64,000 nt of DNA from Pterobdella sp. o SKG-2022 (GCA_964035795.1 OZ038320.1:15300030-15364029), one strand, 5' to 3'. Numbered from the stretch's first letter, positions 1-63,756 are shown. Notes: generated by a model from the sequence alone, not told the origin. Numbers and translations: made by a program.

Positions 1-1010
1 CACCAGCAAAAGAACCTTATAGTCGATCCTTTCATCAATTTTAAGCCAGTGCAGATTTCTCAAAACTGGATTTATGTGATCATATTTTTTGGTGCCTGTA
101 ATGAGCCTGACTGCTGTGTTGATCAGGGACTGGAGTCTGTTTTTCTGGTATTTAGGGAGCTCTGCAAGGCTTATATTCCCATACTCAATACGGCTCAATA
201 CCAGAGCTGATGCCAGCGTTTTCAAAGACTCTACACTCAACAAATCCTTGATTGATTTCATTTGCCTCAAGGAGATGAAATTGCCCTTTAATATCATGTT
301 GATACGAGTCTTCATAAAAAGGTCCCTATCCAACCACACACCAAGAGTCTTAACAATTTCGGAAGGAATAATGTTATCTGCCACTATTCTCACTGGACGA
401 TTCGGAATTTTATGAATGCCTTTGCCATTGGTAAACCAAATAACTTCAGTTTTTGAGATATTCAACTTCAAGTGATTTGCTTCCATCCAACCTGCAATAT
501 CATCTATGCACTCAGACAAACTTACCTGCAGATCAAGTGACTTTTTATATCAGCAATGGCTATAAATTTGAGTGTCATCTGCAAATTGGTGGAAATTGAA
601 GTTATGCCTCGTGACTAACTTTTTCAAATCACCAGTGAAAAGTGAACAGCAATGGTTCAAGAACAGAACCTTGTGGGACACCAACTGATGAGTGCATCAT
701 ACATGTTTCATTTTCACAACATCTGATAATGATTGGTTACCTGATGATGATATAGTATATATCGAAAAGCTTCGTCAAAATACAAATTCAAGTTTTGTCG
801 TGTTTTTATGATTCACAATTTTGAGGCTAATTGTTCACAATGATAATAAGAGTTCTATTAGTTAGATAGCTAGTGAACCACTTGAGCACAATATCCTCAA
901 AGCCAAAAGATTTTTTCAGCCTTCTAAGCAAAATATCATGATTTACCGGATCAAAAGCTGACGATAGATTCAGAAGAACTAAGAGAGCAGTAAGCGCCTG
1001 TTATCATTGC
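1..1010 (-). mobile_element. CR1/Jockey-like LINE, RT C-terminal fragment
   Basis: The minus strand encodes RT pieces in several broken frames: GVPQGSVL near 665-695, FHQFADDTQIYS (active-site FADD) near 565-600 and, further on, a piece reading as the antisense of 89-415. The same piece occurs at about 52050-52380 in another LINE here, so the two belong to one family. Endonuclease and 5' part are absent. A short related scrap lies near 40405-40470. Confidence 0.75.
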
Positions 1011-1079
1011 AGTTTCCAACGCCGTTTTTGCCAAGTACACCTTTCCAGAGTAGCTGTGTTTTGGCCCACTCTAGCATTG

Positions 1080-1620
1080 AACTTGTCAAGAATTATAGCT
1101 TGTCGTCTGTAGGGGTGCTTTAGATAAGGCAGAGGAGTTTTGAGTAAAAATTGTCTTTTTCTGCAGACTCAGCTTGAAAAGCGTCGCATGCTTTTTGTTC
1201 TCCAGAAAAAGGCACATTGAAATGATACGGTCGGAATGACCTGATGGCAGGTTTTCCAGCTTCGATGCGATGGAGGCTTTGAACATGAAGCCAAAGCCAG
1301 AAAAACGTTTTTTTTTTTGTAGGTTTTCCAGACCAGAACATAGTATATTCGGTGCCATGCTCTTGTAGGCTCCCTTCTAGAAGGCGAACTTCACGAAGAA
1401 CAGCAATATCAATTTCGATTTAGACAGTTCATGCGCAATCAGGGCAGAACTACGTGCAGGTCGGTTGCTGCAAGTTTTTTCAAGTATGGTTCTGATGCTC
1501 CAGCATGCTAGTTTCATCTTTTTGGCATACTCATAGGCAGATGCATACCTTCATTTGTTTTGTGATTTTTTACCGCATGAAAAAATGCCCGCTGACCTTG
1601 GCGCTAGCCAACTGGGAAAT
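1080..1620 (-). mobile_element. RTE-like LINE, endonuclease N-terminal fragment
   Basis: The minus strand (1358 to 1086, frames overlapping) contains WSGKP, FGFMFKAS and LPSGHSDRI. This matches the order in AP endonucleases of RTE-like LINEs (WSGK, GVGFAVKN, SERI). The related passage in the larger element here is near 4560-4720. Truncated and frameshifted. Confidence 0.6.
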
Positions 1621-1707
1621 GGGAGATAAACTTTGGTAAACTACTTTTTCTAGACCTTTTATTAGAAGTTATTTATACTTAGGATTTGAAATTTCATCTA
1701 CTTTGCA

Positions 1708-1728
1708 TATTAGTAGTAGTAGTAGTAG
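1708..1728. repeat. (TAG)n microsatellite
   Basis: Short triplet run at the 3' end of the minus-strand RTE-like LINE that begins at 1740. Probably its simple-repeat tail. Confidence 0.7.
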
Positions 1729-1739
1729 GCCCCTTGAAG

Positions 1740-4700
1740 TCATGTCTGACTATGGGTAACGCTCGACTAGTTAACTACATTCCTAGCTGTGACTGAAAAG
1801 TCCAATGCGAGCCTTGCAATCTCTGCCACAGTTTGGACAAATGAAGAGAAAGAGTAGTTGCAAATGCTCGCCCGCTTTTGGTTTTCTTTTAGCACACTTT
1901 TCAGTAACATTTGTTTTCCATCTACTTTTCTCTTTTGGGAACTTACAATTCAGGGTTAGATTCCAAGCATCCCTGTTTGCGAGAAAAGTCTCTCAAAAAG
2001 ACACATCAATATGAAGGGCTTCGATATCCTTCTTGCAGACATCCCTGTACCTTAATAAAGAGCGCCCTCTGACTCTCTCCCTTCTTTCAAGCTTTCCATA
2101 GAGCAAGTCTTTAGGGATTCTGTCATCATCCATTCTGTAGACATGACCCAATCATCTTAGTCGAAGCTTTCTAAGCAGTGTGTAAATGTAAGAAAAACGA
2201 ACTATTTCAAGGAACTCAACATTAGTCTTTCTTTCTTCCCACTTGATACGGTGGATGAAACGTAGGTTCCTCAGATGGAAAAGCTGAAGATGCTCTTTTT
2301 GTCTAGTATACGATGTCTAAGTCTTGCTGGCCTAGAGCAAAGTGCTTAATACACATGCACTGTAGACTGACGTTTTTGTGCTGACTTCCAATGAAGAGTT
2401 CTCCCACATTCTGACAGTTAGCTTTGGTAAGGTACTTACAGCTTTGCCAATCCTTTTGTTTATTTCTGTGTTTAATGGAAAAGATTCAGAAATACAAAAA
2501 CCTAGATATGGAAAATCTTCAACAACACCTAGCTCATAATTGTCTTAATTGATTGAAGGCTTCATGAAAAAGCGCTGAGACAGAATTTTTGTTTCTGATA
2601 AGCTGATGATTAGGCCAAATTTATTACAAGCTATAGAAAGACGGTTCATCAAAAATTGGAAATCCTCTTTTGTATGAGTGGCAATGCCAGCATCATCCGC
2701 ATATAGCATGTCTGTGATTATAGTCTTTATAACTTTTGATTTTGTTCTGAGTCTGGCAGGGTTGAAAAACTTCCCATCTGACCGGGTTCTGAAGAAAATA
2801 CCCTTTTATGCATCACCAAATACATGCTTGAGAAGCAATAAAAAAATATCCCAAAGAAGGTTGGGGCAACAACACACTCTTGCTTCACTTTGTTGCGTAT
2901 GTCAAAATGCTCAGATAAACTTCCATCAACCTGCACTGTCTCTTTCATGTTCCGGGGAAAAGACCTAAAGAGACTAAAGAGCTTTGGAAAGCAGCCAATT
3001 TTAGAGAGTGCTTAGTACAGTCCTTCACAACTGGCTGTGTCAAACGTTTTTGTCGAAGAATAATTGCGATTTTTGCTTTCTACATTTCTTCTGAAGCTGT
3101 CCCAATGAGAAGATCTTGTCAATAGTTGAACGACCTGCCCTGAAAGACACTGAGGTTCAGGATAGACACACTCAGCAAGCTTATGCAGTCTAAAAAGAAC
3201 TCTTGGATATAATTTGCCCACAATACTAAGTAATGATATTTTCTTGTAATTGTTGCAGTCACTTCCTTCACCTTTACCTTTGTAGAGAGTAACTATCTTT
3301 ATATTGTTCATGTTCTGTAGCACATCACCTTCTGCCCGGCAACAACAAAGATGATTATAAATAGATATAAGAAAAACTGACTGACAAGGTTTAAATAGGT
3401 CAAGAGGTATCTTATCATTTCTTGGAGTTTTACCAGAGGCAAACTTGTCAATAGCATTACTTAGCTCAAGGATTGTAGGCTTATGCAAAATACTAAGTTG
3501 CTCTATTGCAGCAAGTGCGGACACAGAAACAGCACTCGGCTTAGTATAAAGGTCAAAATAATGCTCTTTTCATCCATCCATCTGCTTACCATTGTCAGTA
3601 ATGAGTTCTCTAGAGAAGGATTTCAAAGGAGCAGATTTGATCTAAGTAGGTCATGTTGCAGTCTTAATGCCCTCATACATGGCTCTGGTATTACCTGTAG
3701 CAGAAGTATTTTCAATATGCTGACTCAGCTCCGCCCAGTAGGCATTGGCGCAATGTTTGACCATCTGCTTGGCGTCATTTCTGGCTTGCCGGAGCTTGCA
3801 TAGATTTTCACGGCTAGGGTGCTTGCTGTATTCACACTGAATTTGTTTCTTTTTTTCAATAATAGGATTGAGTAACTTGTATTTTGTTTCGAACCAGTCA
3901 GGAAAGTTGGTTTGTTTCCTACCAAATGTTATCAGTGCACATCTATGCATTGCCGATTTCAGTGACTGCCACGTTTTTCAGCTGAATCTGACTCTGTGAC
4001 AAAATATTCCTTTTAAAAAAAGTCTGTAAATTGTGACCCAAGCACAAGATCCTGCATGTTTGCTGTGTTTAGACGAGGCTTTTCTTAAGCTTCAAGAAAG
4101 AACATCTTCATTGGACAGAGCCTAACTTTGCAACGGACAAACAAATGATCAATATCGCAGTCAGCGCTGTGATAAGAACAGGCAACTTTGATGGAATTAA
4201 GGTTTGACCTACGAACAAGCACAAGATCAAGCTGATGCCAATGTTTGCTTCGTGGATGTTTCCAAGAAGCTTTATTTTGAGGTTTAGTTTTAAAGTAAAA
4301 GTTAGCAACGCGAAGATTGAAACGCGTGCAAAATTCAAGAAGTCTCTGACCGTTTTCATTTACTTTGCCAGCATTAAATTTTCCTAAACAAGAAGCCTAT
4401 GCTTTCTGGTAACTACCAACACGGGCATTGAAATCACCAAAAAGAATAAATTTTTTTTTGGTGAAACTTTCAGAAAGGTAATGCAAAGCTTTTTACAAAA
4501 CTCATCTTTTGTATCAAAAGAGGCCATGAGAGTTGGCGCATAGATACTGTTAAGTGTGACAGGGCAAGTGGTGATGTTGAGTCTCATTGCGACTATACGT
4601 TCAGAACCGATATTTGGAGGTTCAAACATTTTCAACAGACTATTTTTCACAGAAAAGCCAACACCATGTTCCTTTTCATTTTTTGCCTTGCCATGCCAGT

Positions 4701-5490
4701 AAAAAGTATACTTTTTTTCACGCAGACTAGCTGCCTCTGCAAAACACGTCTTCTGCAGTGCAACATTTTTGACATAAAGCCTAGCAAGTTCATTGTTTAT
4801 AACTGCAGTTTTTCTAAGATCGTTAATGCTTCCAAGGTCATCTAATAGACCAGTAAGCATAGTCCTTACATTCCAGGTTCCCAGTTTTAAATCTGGTTTC
4901 TTTGGCTTTGAATGGTTAGTAGCAGATGTATTTCTTTAGACTAGCTTTTCTGCTTTTGGCCTAACCCCACACACCCTGGTGAAGCAAAACTAGAATGGCA
5001 TGGAAATACACCGAATTTACTCTGACTGCTCAGCTTAAGGAGTGTGGTAGATTTCCAATGGGGTGCAAGACCCCTTACACCGACAGTAAGAGACCCTTGG
5101 CGCTCGTATCTACGGCCGTTAGTCGGAGCTTATATCCGGTAAACCGCCTCTTACCCGTGTTGTTACTCTACTGTGCGAGAGCCTAGCAGACTGGAGTGTT
5201 CTTTCTAGAGTTATTGTGAGAATATATATGAATGAGTCTTTGGAATGTCGAGTGGTGCCTGAGCAAAAATAAAAATAATAATAGAAAAAAAAGAAATTAA
5301 GAATAGGAGTACAGATGCTGCCCAATTATCAGTGATCCCCTCTATTTCCCAGTGATTGCACAAAAGAGGCATATGAGATGACATCGACCTGCCACAAAGG
5401 GACGTTGATTTATGTTCGGGTTTACTTTCATAGCCTTTACTTCTAACGAGAAGCTAACCTGCAAGGCAGCGGGGTTACTAGGCTGATGAC
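1740..5490 (-). mobile_element. RTE-like LINE, near full length but degenerate
   Basis: Read right to left: a 5' region at 5490-5110 that shares a CAAGGCAGCGG-containing segment with the 5' region of the element at 15716-18900, an AP endonuclease (4860-4108, with YTFYWHGK, EHGVGFSVKN, GSERIVAMRL), a linker (3950-3651), an RT (3524-3012 with TLYKGKG and ISLLS, then 2948-2727 with VKQECVVAPTFFGIFF), a C-terminal domain (about 2170-2040) and a zinc finger near 1850-1785 (CPNCGRDCKARIGLFSH). Many stops and frameshifts. A single-ORF APE-type LINE; the clade name is inferred. Confidence 0.75.
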
Positions 5491-6400
5491 CCGGTTTAAT
5501 TATCGTTGAATAATCCGTGGCGTGGACGAAACTTGCTGGTTCATTTTATATCGATCATAAAATTTATGATAAAATGATTATTGTATTTTTTTTTCTAAAT
5601 AATTATATTATTAAATATAATTGTTATAATAAAACAAAAATTTGTAAAAAATATAATTTTTTTTCGTAAATATATTTTCGAAATGAATTTATATATACTC
5701 TCTTCTATTTTATGTTTATAATTATATATTTCAAGACAAAAAAAAACGCACACTGATTCATTTTGAATTTTTAAGCTACATTTTTAACAAACAAAATATA
5801 CTTTAGTAAGAGCTTAGCTGTATCATGAACGATCGCCTTAAGATTTGAACTTTTCATAGATTTTTGAGCTCACATTCATAAAACCCTTATCAACCATCAA
5901 CATCCAATTGCCAATAAAAAAAATAGGAAAAGAAAAAAAAACAAAAGGTGAAAAGAAAAGTCCGACCATCCAACAAATAACTAAATACCACAGAGCTATC
6001 AAAAAAACAAGATAACCCAAGCTCAAAATATTGAAAAGATATTTTATGATATTTGAGAACTTTTAGTAAACTATATCGTTCCTGTTAATATATAAATTCA
6101 AAAATTGCTATGAATAGGATTTTATGTTACTTTACTTTTCAAAGATTCAAATTTAAAAAATGTAAAATTTACAAAGAGATAAAATAAGCCAAAAAAATAT
6201 TCGATATAGACACTGAAAATGAAATTGTATTAGACACAAAAACTTAACACAATAAATAGCTAAACATAAATCCAGGTTATTATGGTGTTGAATGTGTAAT
6301 AATTGTTGAATGTACTCTTAAATGATGTAATTAAATCATTGAAAATTAAAAAATGTATTTATCATTTTTTATTTCGAAACATTCTTCTAAAATAAATTCA
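5491..6400. other. AT-rich spacer
   Basis: Mostly A/T runs and short low-complexity stretches. No coding pattern or recognisable repeat beyond poly-A/T; the 62-codon minus-strand frame at 5838-6026 looks like chance. Confidence 0.6.
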
Positions 6401-6402
6401 AT

Positions 6403-6562
6403 TTAATGATTATTTCCAAAAGCTACAATAAAATGAATATTGTTTCAGAACAATAGTTAGTTTATCAAAATGCGAAGCTTTTCGTATAAGCGTCAAATTT
6501 TAAAATAGTGTTCTGAAATTATATTCATTTTATGTAGCTTTTGGAAAAAATCATTTTCAAGT
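6403..6562. repeat. Palindromic MITE-like element
   Basis: Two arms of about 60 bases in inverted orientation (about 6403-6457 and 6505-6562) sharing AAAGCTACA-TAAAATGAATAT and TTTCAGAACA. The short centre holds GCGAAGCTTTTCG, itself palindromic. A non-autonomous hairpin element, with no protein. Confidence 0.75.
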
Positions 6563-6850
6563 ATGAGAAACAGTTTTATGGCAACAGATAAAAGTTAATT
6601 TTAAACATCATAATTATTGCAAAAATTATCACTAAAATTATGGTAAGCTATCATGTAAATCAGAGATAGTAAAAAGTGGATATGTAAGCAACGATAGTAA
6701 ATAAGGTCTATTATGTAGCAAAATTTTTAAATAATTATAAATTCCTGATATCCTTATGGTCATTTAAAGAATGGTTTTGCATTTTAATTAAGAATGTTTA
6801 CATTATCCTTCTTTTCTTCTAATTTTTCCTGTTTCTCATACTTGAAAATG
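6552..6850. repeat. 22-bp perfect inverted repeat pair
   Basis: The sequence at 6552-6573 (starting CATTTTCAAGTATGAG) is exactly inverted at 6829-6850, 255 bases apart. The right copy abuts the 3' end of the piggyBac transposase relic. Confidence 0.7.
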
Positions 6851-6859
6851 TTACGTGGT

Positions 6860-7925
6860 TTAGCGGTGCATGATTTTTTTTAACATCTTCTTTATTCATT
6901 TTGAGTTATTATAATATGTCCTTGAAGATTAAAACAGGCATCAATAATAGCTTGTGGAAGCCTTGAACAGTTGTATCTTTTGATTTCTTTTGCCTAAATG
7001 CAAAGTTTTTGAAGTAAAATGGGCTAATTGCTCTTCTAAATCTAAGCAAATCCGTTTTTGAACTTGCGTATCACTTTTCTCAATTGACCAGTTAAAAATT
7101 AACTAAGAGTTTATTGATTTCATTTTCAGTATTCTTGTAAATTACCATTTTTATCTTTTATTGTTGTGGCATATTTGCTTGCCCACCAATCGAGCTTATC
7201 TACTCCACACATATTTAAATTTTTTAAATACACATGGAACTAAACTTTTGATTTAAATTCTTTTTTTCCAACGAGTTACTTCTTGAATAAGTTCAACTGT
7301 ATCTTAATGATTTCCAGCGTTTGCCAAAGTATTATCTAGCCACCTCATAATTAGAATTTCTTCATTGATATCGAAACTATAGCTGTGACTGCTTCTTTTT
7401 TGGTTATTCATTGTTTTTTTGTCGGTCAAAAGGCCTTTTCTTATTCTATTATCTTGTATATTTTTTGTTGCTTAAAAACCAAAACTTTTAAAATAAACCA
7501 ATGATGGATAACTTGTAAAAAAGTTGTCAAAAAATAGTGTGTGATTGGAGCTCTTATACCGCATTCAGAATTCTAGTTTTAGGTCTTTCCGTTGATTTAA
7601 TAAGTTTTCACCACAATACAGATCAAATTTATAGCAATAGCTTGAAGAGCCGCACAATGCCCAAAATTTTTAGCCAAATCTAATTAGCTTGCTCTTAATA
7701 AACTGTTTGAGTACGTATTTCCGAAGTATTTTATGAGAGTTTGTAGCACTTAATTATATATATAAACTAATATTTACAAAGTTATTTTTTTCATTTATTT
7801 GACTATTTTACTTATTTTTTGTAACATCCCGCTTTTTAAAATTGAAATTCCACTAATTATAATGTATTTTCTGTAAAACGCCCATTTGCTAACACTTGTG
7901 CCCATTGATTTCATATAAGATCAGC
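6860..7925 (-). mobile_element. piggyBac-type transposase relic
   Basis: The minus strand (about 7720 to 6880) reads, with stops, IRFG-KFWALCGSSS, LFFDNFFTSYPSL, RWLDNTLANAG, VTRWKKK, NMCGVDKLDWW and a basic C-terminus with RRC-KKSC. This is the order of piggyBac transposases (FDNFFTS, V-RW, GVD-D, Cys-rich end). N-terminal half missing; stops and a frameshift make it a pseudogene. A TTTGCTAACACTTGTGCCCA motif at about 7890 recurs at 61030 beside another piggyBac relic. Confidence 0.82.
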
Positions 7926-8099
7926 AACCTTCAATGCCTTTTATTCTGCTGATTTTACATGTATCTCAAGTTTTATAATTTCATAATATTAATTAAAAAT
8001 AAATTTAACATGTTTCATTTTGTTTCATCATAATCATAAATTAGTATACCTTAATTGAATGTTTTTTAAGAAACGTCCGTCAAATAAAAATTTTGACAA

Positions 8100-8357
8100 T
8101 TTTAAGCTTAAATATCACAAAATACAAATCGCCCCGGCGAGAGAACTCACTTGCCCGTGGTGCCGGGTATGCGCTCCAACAGGAGTGTCGAAGAGGTTTT
8201 CAACCACGTCAGCTTCCGACCACAAAGCACTTCGAAAATCCATCTATCATTTTTTCACTGCTCACCAAAAGTCACAAACAACTCGAAGCTACAAGTTTCT
8301 TTCGGTACACGCTCCAAGGAGTGTCGAAAGAGTCTTTGGGTGTTGGCTCTAAACAAC
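8100..8357 (+). repeat. Possible 3' region of a + strand LINE
   Basis: GC-richer than its surroundings. Holds two related segments, CGCTCCAACAGGAGTGTCGA near 8172 and CGCTCCAAGGAGTGTCGA near 8310, before the (ATC)n tract. No protein pattern is clear in any frame. Probably LINE 3' UTR, low certainty. Confidence 0.35.
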
Positions 8358-8402
8358 TACAACAATCATCATCATCATCGTTATCACCATCATCATCGTT
8401 TT
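8358..8402. repeat. (ATC)n / (GAT)n microsatellite
   Basis: Imperfect triplet run at the 3' end of the minus-strand LINE fragment at 8403-8880, typical of a LINE 3' tail. Confidence 0.75.
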
Positions 8403-8880
8403 GCGTCTGTTTCCATGCTAGCATGGGTATGATGGGGTCTCATAATGGCTCTTCTCCACATTCTTCGGTCTTGGGCAAATTCAAATTTGAGTTTCATTTT
8501 TCTAAGGTCATTGCTTACTAATTGGGACCATATTTCCTTTGGTCTACCTAGTTCTTTTTTACCCTCTACTTTGAGTTGCCTGCAAGGACTTGCTGCATTG
8601 CTATCATTCATCTTCGTTACATGTCCAAACCATCTCAGTCTATTTCTGCCTAGCACCTCACTGATGTCTAGAATTCCCAGTCTGTTTCTTAATTCATCTG
8701 ACGATCTTCCATCCTTTAAGCTTACATAGCACATCCATCTAATCATCATCTTATCAGCTGAAAATTTTAGTAATATCTTCTACCTTAAGAGGCCAAGTCT
8801 CACTACCATAAGCCGTAACATTCCTGATGCAAACAGCAAAAAAACGCCTTTTTCTTTTAAGTGAAATGACTCGACTTGCT
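8403..8880 (-). mobile_element. LINE C-terminal fragment (RTE-like)
   Basis: The minus strand encodes YGSETWPLK (about 8800), MIRWMCYVSLKDGRSSDELR, RLRWFGHVTKMND, KELGRPKEIW and DRRMWRRAI. This is the conserved tail after the RT in many APE-type LINEs (YG-E-W, LRW-GHV, GRP--W, DR--WR). It ends at the triplet tail. RT core and endonuclease absent. Confidence 0.78.
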
Positions 8881-9470
8881 AACAGTGGTAATAGTTTTCT
8901 AAAAATTTTACACGGGGGATAACACTAGTTTCAGCTCCACCACCAGCAGGAGGGTTTGTAGCTGGTAGTGGAAGCGCGTCGTCTTCTTTTGTCACCTCTC
9001 GACCAAGACAGCAGCTCCACTCTCGGCGTCCATCTCTTTTCTCTTCTCTCTGGACTTTTGGGAGATCTGTGCATACAAGGTGGTAGTGGGTGCCAAATTC
9101 TTTACAGATGGCCTTGGGGGTCTTGTGCCTGATCGGGTGCTTACACTTAGCACACCCTTGTGGTGCTCTATCATTGTTGTTAATGTCGTCATCTTGGTCA
9201 TCTTCCGTTTCTTGATCATTACTCATCGTCGGGCGAAGAGAGCAAATCCAAGATAACGCTCCCGTCTTTGCTTTTTCACGCTCGTTCTGTGTCAGTCTGA
9301 TGCATCTAAGATAGGTTGGAAGATTACAGAAGTGACACGTAAGCCCGTTTTGTTAATTCGGAAGCTCTCTCTGCATTTGGTGCATGGGTGGGTTGGATTC
9401 TGCGGGCGGCATCCCTGACATTGGTAGTTGTTGGCTTCTCAGCATCTGACCACTTCCGTACTCGATGAGT
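8880..9470 (-). mobile_element. Inverted LINE ORF1 fragment with Cys/His zinc fingers
   Basis: The minus strand (with one frameshift near 9350) reads YQCQGCRPQNPTHPCTKCRE, then TCHFCNLPTYLRC and SWICSL, then CAKCKHPIRHK, CKEFGTHYHLVC and EWSCC. The spacing resembles PHD-like fingers in ORF1 of Jockey-like LINEs. The open frame 9226-8879 has an acidic start (EDDQDDD). It lies head-to-head with the Jockey-like ORF2 beginning near 9740 and may be its inverted 5' part. Confidence 0.6.
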
Positions 9471-9559
9471 CGCTGAATTTGTTGTGATGGAAAAGCTTCA
9501 GCAACTTTTGTGGAAACAAATACCACCGCAGATGAATTTGAGAATAAACCACAAGCCCA

Positions 9560-12110
9560 GCTTGATGGGACCTTGTGCAAGGAATGCAAAGGAAAAAACC
9601 CCCGTGGTGCTCGCTGACTCAGGTGCAGTCAGTGTAAGAGTTTCTTCCACATCTAATGCATGACTACGATGAGAAGTCAAGCAAATGTGCACCTCCAAAC
9701 ATATACACGGCGTTGCTCCAGGTGCTGACCACGAGGAGATCAGAAGGACACTGACGATGACACTAAACCGAAGTTCGTCAAAACCTCATTCGGAATCTTC
9801 AAACCACAAATTTGTATACTACAATGAAACGCCAACAATATTTACGGAGAAAGCAACTTGTTGAAGACTTAGCCAAAAAGCAGAAGGTGGATGTGATCGC
9901 AATACATAAAACCCCCCTTCTTTCGCGTGATAAGATCCCAACCCTCACCAATTATCATCCAGTTCGTGAAGATGGACCAGTACAAAAGGAAACTCGAGAA
10001 GGAGGCTTTCTAACGTATGTCAAAAAAACACTTCTCTACAAAGTGTGCCGACCACTCAACAATGAGGAAGGAGCTTTTGAAAGACTGTAAATACAGATCT
10101 CGATTTCCAATCAGCAAACAGTAACCATCTCCAATTGGTATCTCTTTCTGAAGAACACCCATTTCCTGCAACGAATTGCTTTCTCAATGACAGTTTTTAA
10201 CCAGAAATACAGAAAAATGAGATAATCTGTGTTGACTTGAATGCCCACAATGAAATATGGGATGAGTATGAACGTTCTGACGATAGATGTGCCCAGCTGG
10301 CGGAAGCCATCATGGACGCTGAAAGAGGTTTTCTCAACGATGCTGAATTCGCCATGCGCAAAAAACCAGCTTTTCTTCTCCAGAAGTCACCATCGTTCAC
10401 AGTGGCATTCACCATCACTGTGACTGGACACCACTGGATTCTCTTTAATCCGACCACAAGCCAATCTTAACGACTTTTCACCTCCCATCACATTAATAGA
10501 AGGGATCAAATCGACTGGTGGGAAACTGAAATAAGGGCAACACCTCGAAATACACAGCAGATCTTGAAAGCGATTAACCCAAAACTCTTCTCACCAGAAT
10601 GCTTCCATCACCTTTGCATATGAATCATTTTCTACCGCCATCCTTTCACCGTAGAATTTCACATTGGTTTCAAAGCCGTAGATATGGCTGGAGAGAGTTT
10701 GAAAACAACAGAAATCTCACAGTCCGAAATAGAGAGACACCGCATGAGCAACGTCTAGTATCCAGTCCGAGCAGTACAAAGATCGAGATGCTCATCTGAA
10801 ACGTCTGGTTCCGGAACGAAAGGCGGAAATTTGGGAGTGGAAGATCAAGAAAAGGAAGGGTACTAAAGAGATGTGGTCGATTCTCCGTAATCTTACCAAA
10901 ACCAAAACCTCTGACACTGCTCGTATTCTCTCCGAAAACGGCAAAAATTATGTCAGCTCAAAGCAGAAGGCGAATGCATTCGTCAAACTGTGCCGAAGTG
11001 TGAGTTCGCTAAAGCTCGAAAAACCGGATCGTGGTCCCAAGTACCAGTCCACTCTGAAAAATGCGGAGAGTTTACTCTAAGCAAGATCAATGCAGCTCTG
11101 AAGAGCCTCAATCCATCCAAAGCCCCTGGACCCGATATGATCCATCCCAGACTCCTTCACCACCTTGGACCCATAGCTGTTAATACCCTATTACGAATCT
11201 GCAATCTATCCTGGTCGATAATGAAGATATCTCGCGCCTGGAAAGTAGTTGATGTTCGCCCAGTACTTGAAGCAGGCAAGGACGCCGAGTGTTTTGATAA
11301 TTATCGGCCAATCTCTCTCACCTCAATGATGGGGAAAGTTATGGAGAGGCTAGTAATCAACCGATTGCCATATTTTGCGGAATGTCAAAATCTTCTTACA
11401 CCTTTTCAAGCTGGATTTTGCACCGGTTGCAGTACAGAGGACCAGCTTCTCCGAATTTCCCTCCTATCAGTGATGGGTTCCAGCGCGTACCAATGCAGCG
11501 TACGGTAATGGCTCTGATCGACTTCTCAAAAGCATACGACAAGGTGAGGCGGAACGCGCTTTCCAAAATGCAGCAAATAGGAGCTTCGACCAAGAGGATA
11601 CAATGGGTTCAAGCTTGGCTTTCCAACAGACTCAGATGGGTGACGTTTGACTGTAAAAAGAGCAAAACGGTCATTTTAAAGCAAGGCACTCCACAAAGAT
11701 CGATTTCATCACCACTTCTGTTCCTTTTCTATATTAATGACTTATCCAATGGTATCGCTCAATTCAACGTGAGCCTTTTCACAGACGATGTAGCTCTTTG
11801 GAGTCAGACTTCTGGCCTACAACAAGCAGAACAGAGCTTGCAAACTACGTTGAACCACATCGCGGAATAAAGCATACGGTGGAGGATGGAACACTCTGTC
11901 CAGAAGTCAGAATGTTTTTTTTTTACCACCAGCACGCACGAAGCAAGCTGGCGTCCCACTTGGAACTAAGTGGCCACACACTTAAGTATAATCTCATCCC
12001 CAAGTTCCTTGGTATCACATATGATCGACAGTTAACCTTTGCCTCCCAAACAAACCCGAAAAGACAGATTGGGCCGTCTTGTAAAAAAAAACTTTATAAA
12101 ACGACATTTT
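9560..12110 (+). mobile_element. Jockey-like LINE (ORF1 end, endonuclease, RT), broken
   Basis: Around 9565-9665 a zinc-finger end of ORF1 reads LCKECKGKNPRGAR, LRCSQCKSFFH. The endonuclease follows: 9812-10090 with DVIAIHKTPLL and REGGFLTYVKK, then about 10230 with CVDLNAHNEIWDEYERSDDR. RT from about 10990: LNPSKAPGPDMIHPRLL, NYRPISLTSMMGK, ALIDFSKAYDKV, QGTPQRSISSPLLFLFYIND and SLFTDDVALW (catalytic pair kept as FTDD). It ends around NPKFLGITYDRQLTF. Several frameshifts; the RNase/C-terminal end is absent. Related scrap at 38960-39520. Confidence 0.82.
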
Positions 12111-13075
12111 GATGTTAACAAAATTAAGTTTTAACTTCAATTATCTAAGAAGACTTTGAAAATAAAACTCATCCATTTATATTTTAACTTTACATTAACT
12201 AAGAAAACTTGAAAATTAAACCCATAAAATTATAAAAGTAACAATTAGAAAGAAAAAATAAAGAAATAAACATAATAAGCAACCTTATGTGTCTAAATTA
12301 TCTAATCAGCTAAATTATACACAAATTTTTATTTAAACATCAAGTCATGAGTGAATCAAAATATAGCCATATCACTACAGCCTTCAACCTTAATATGTAC
12401 TTGAAAACATTCATAAAATCAAAATAGTTATGAATATACTCTCAGAATACTGAGATTTTTGATAACTGATTAAAAAATAATTAAAAACTGGATTTTTATA
12501 CACAAAATATAGTAGGATTAACAAAAAATGTGCATCAAGCAACATCGAAACAATATACATATATTATATTCATATTTATTAAACTTTAAAGTTTAATTGC
12601 TATACAAAACATACATAAGATGTCTCTGAAAAGTTATATTTATACTTAGATTACATGTATACTTGAATTTTCAAATATATACTCTTATTTATATATAAAC
12701 CTGAAATCAAAAATTATAAACTACTTAATTATTTAGTTTATATTCAAATATTAAAATTTTCTGATTTAGAGGTATTCAAACCTTAAATATCAAAATATTT
12801 TTATATTATACACTCTGTCTCTAAAGCACTATTGTAAAATTTTCCAAAAACTATCACACAACATGAACTTGTTTTAAATTTTTATGAAAATATTTTTCTA
12901 ATCATTTTTTCCTGCTTATTTATTGATTTCATCAGAGGCTACTACATAAGGAACCTAACAAAGATAATGCTGGAATTAAATTTAGTCTACTAATAAAACT
13001 AGAAGCTTTTTGACATAGTAATTTTTGAATATATGAATGATTCATTTGACTTATCTCTAAACACACTGTTTTCAG
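12111..13075. other. AT-rich intronic spacer
   Basis: A/T-rich with no protein pattern. I looked here for the missing first half of EGF domain 0 (D-x-D-E-C after AG) and did not find it. Confidence 0.55.
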
Positions 13076-63756
<50,681 letters not shown>

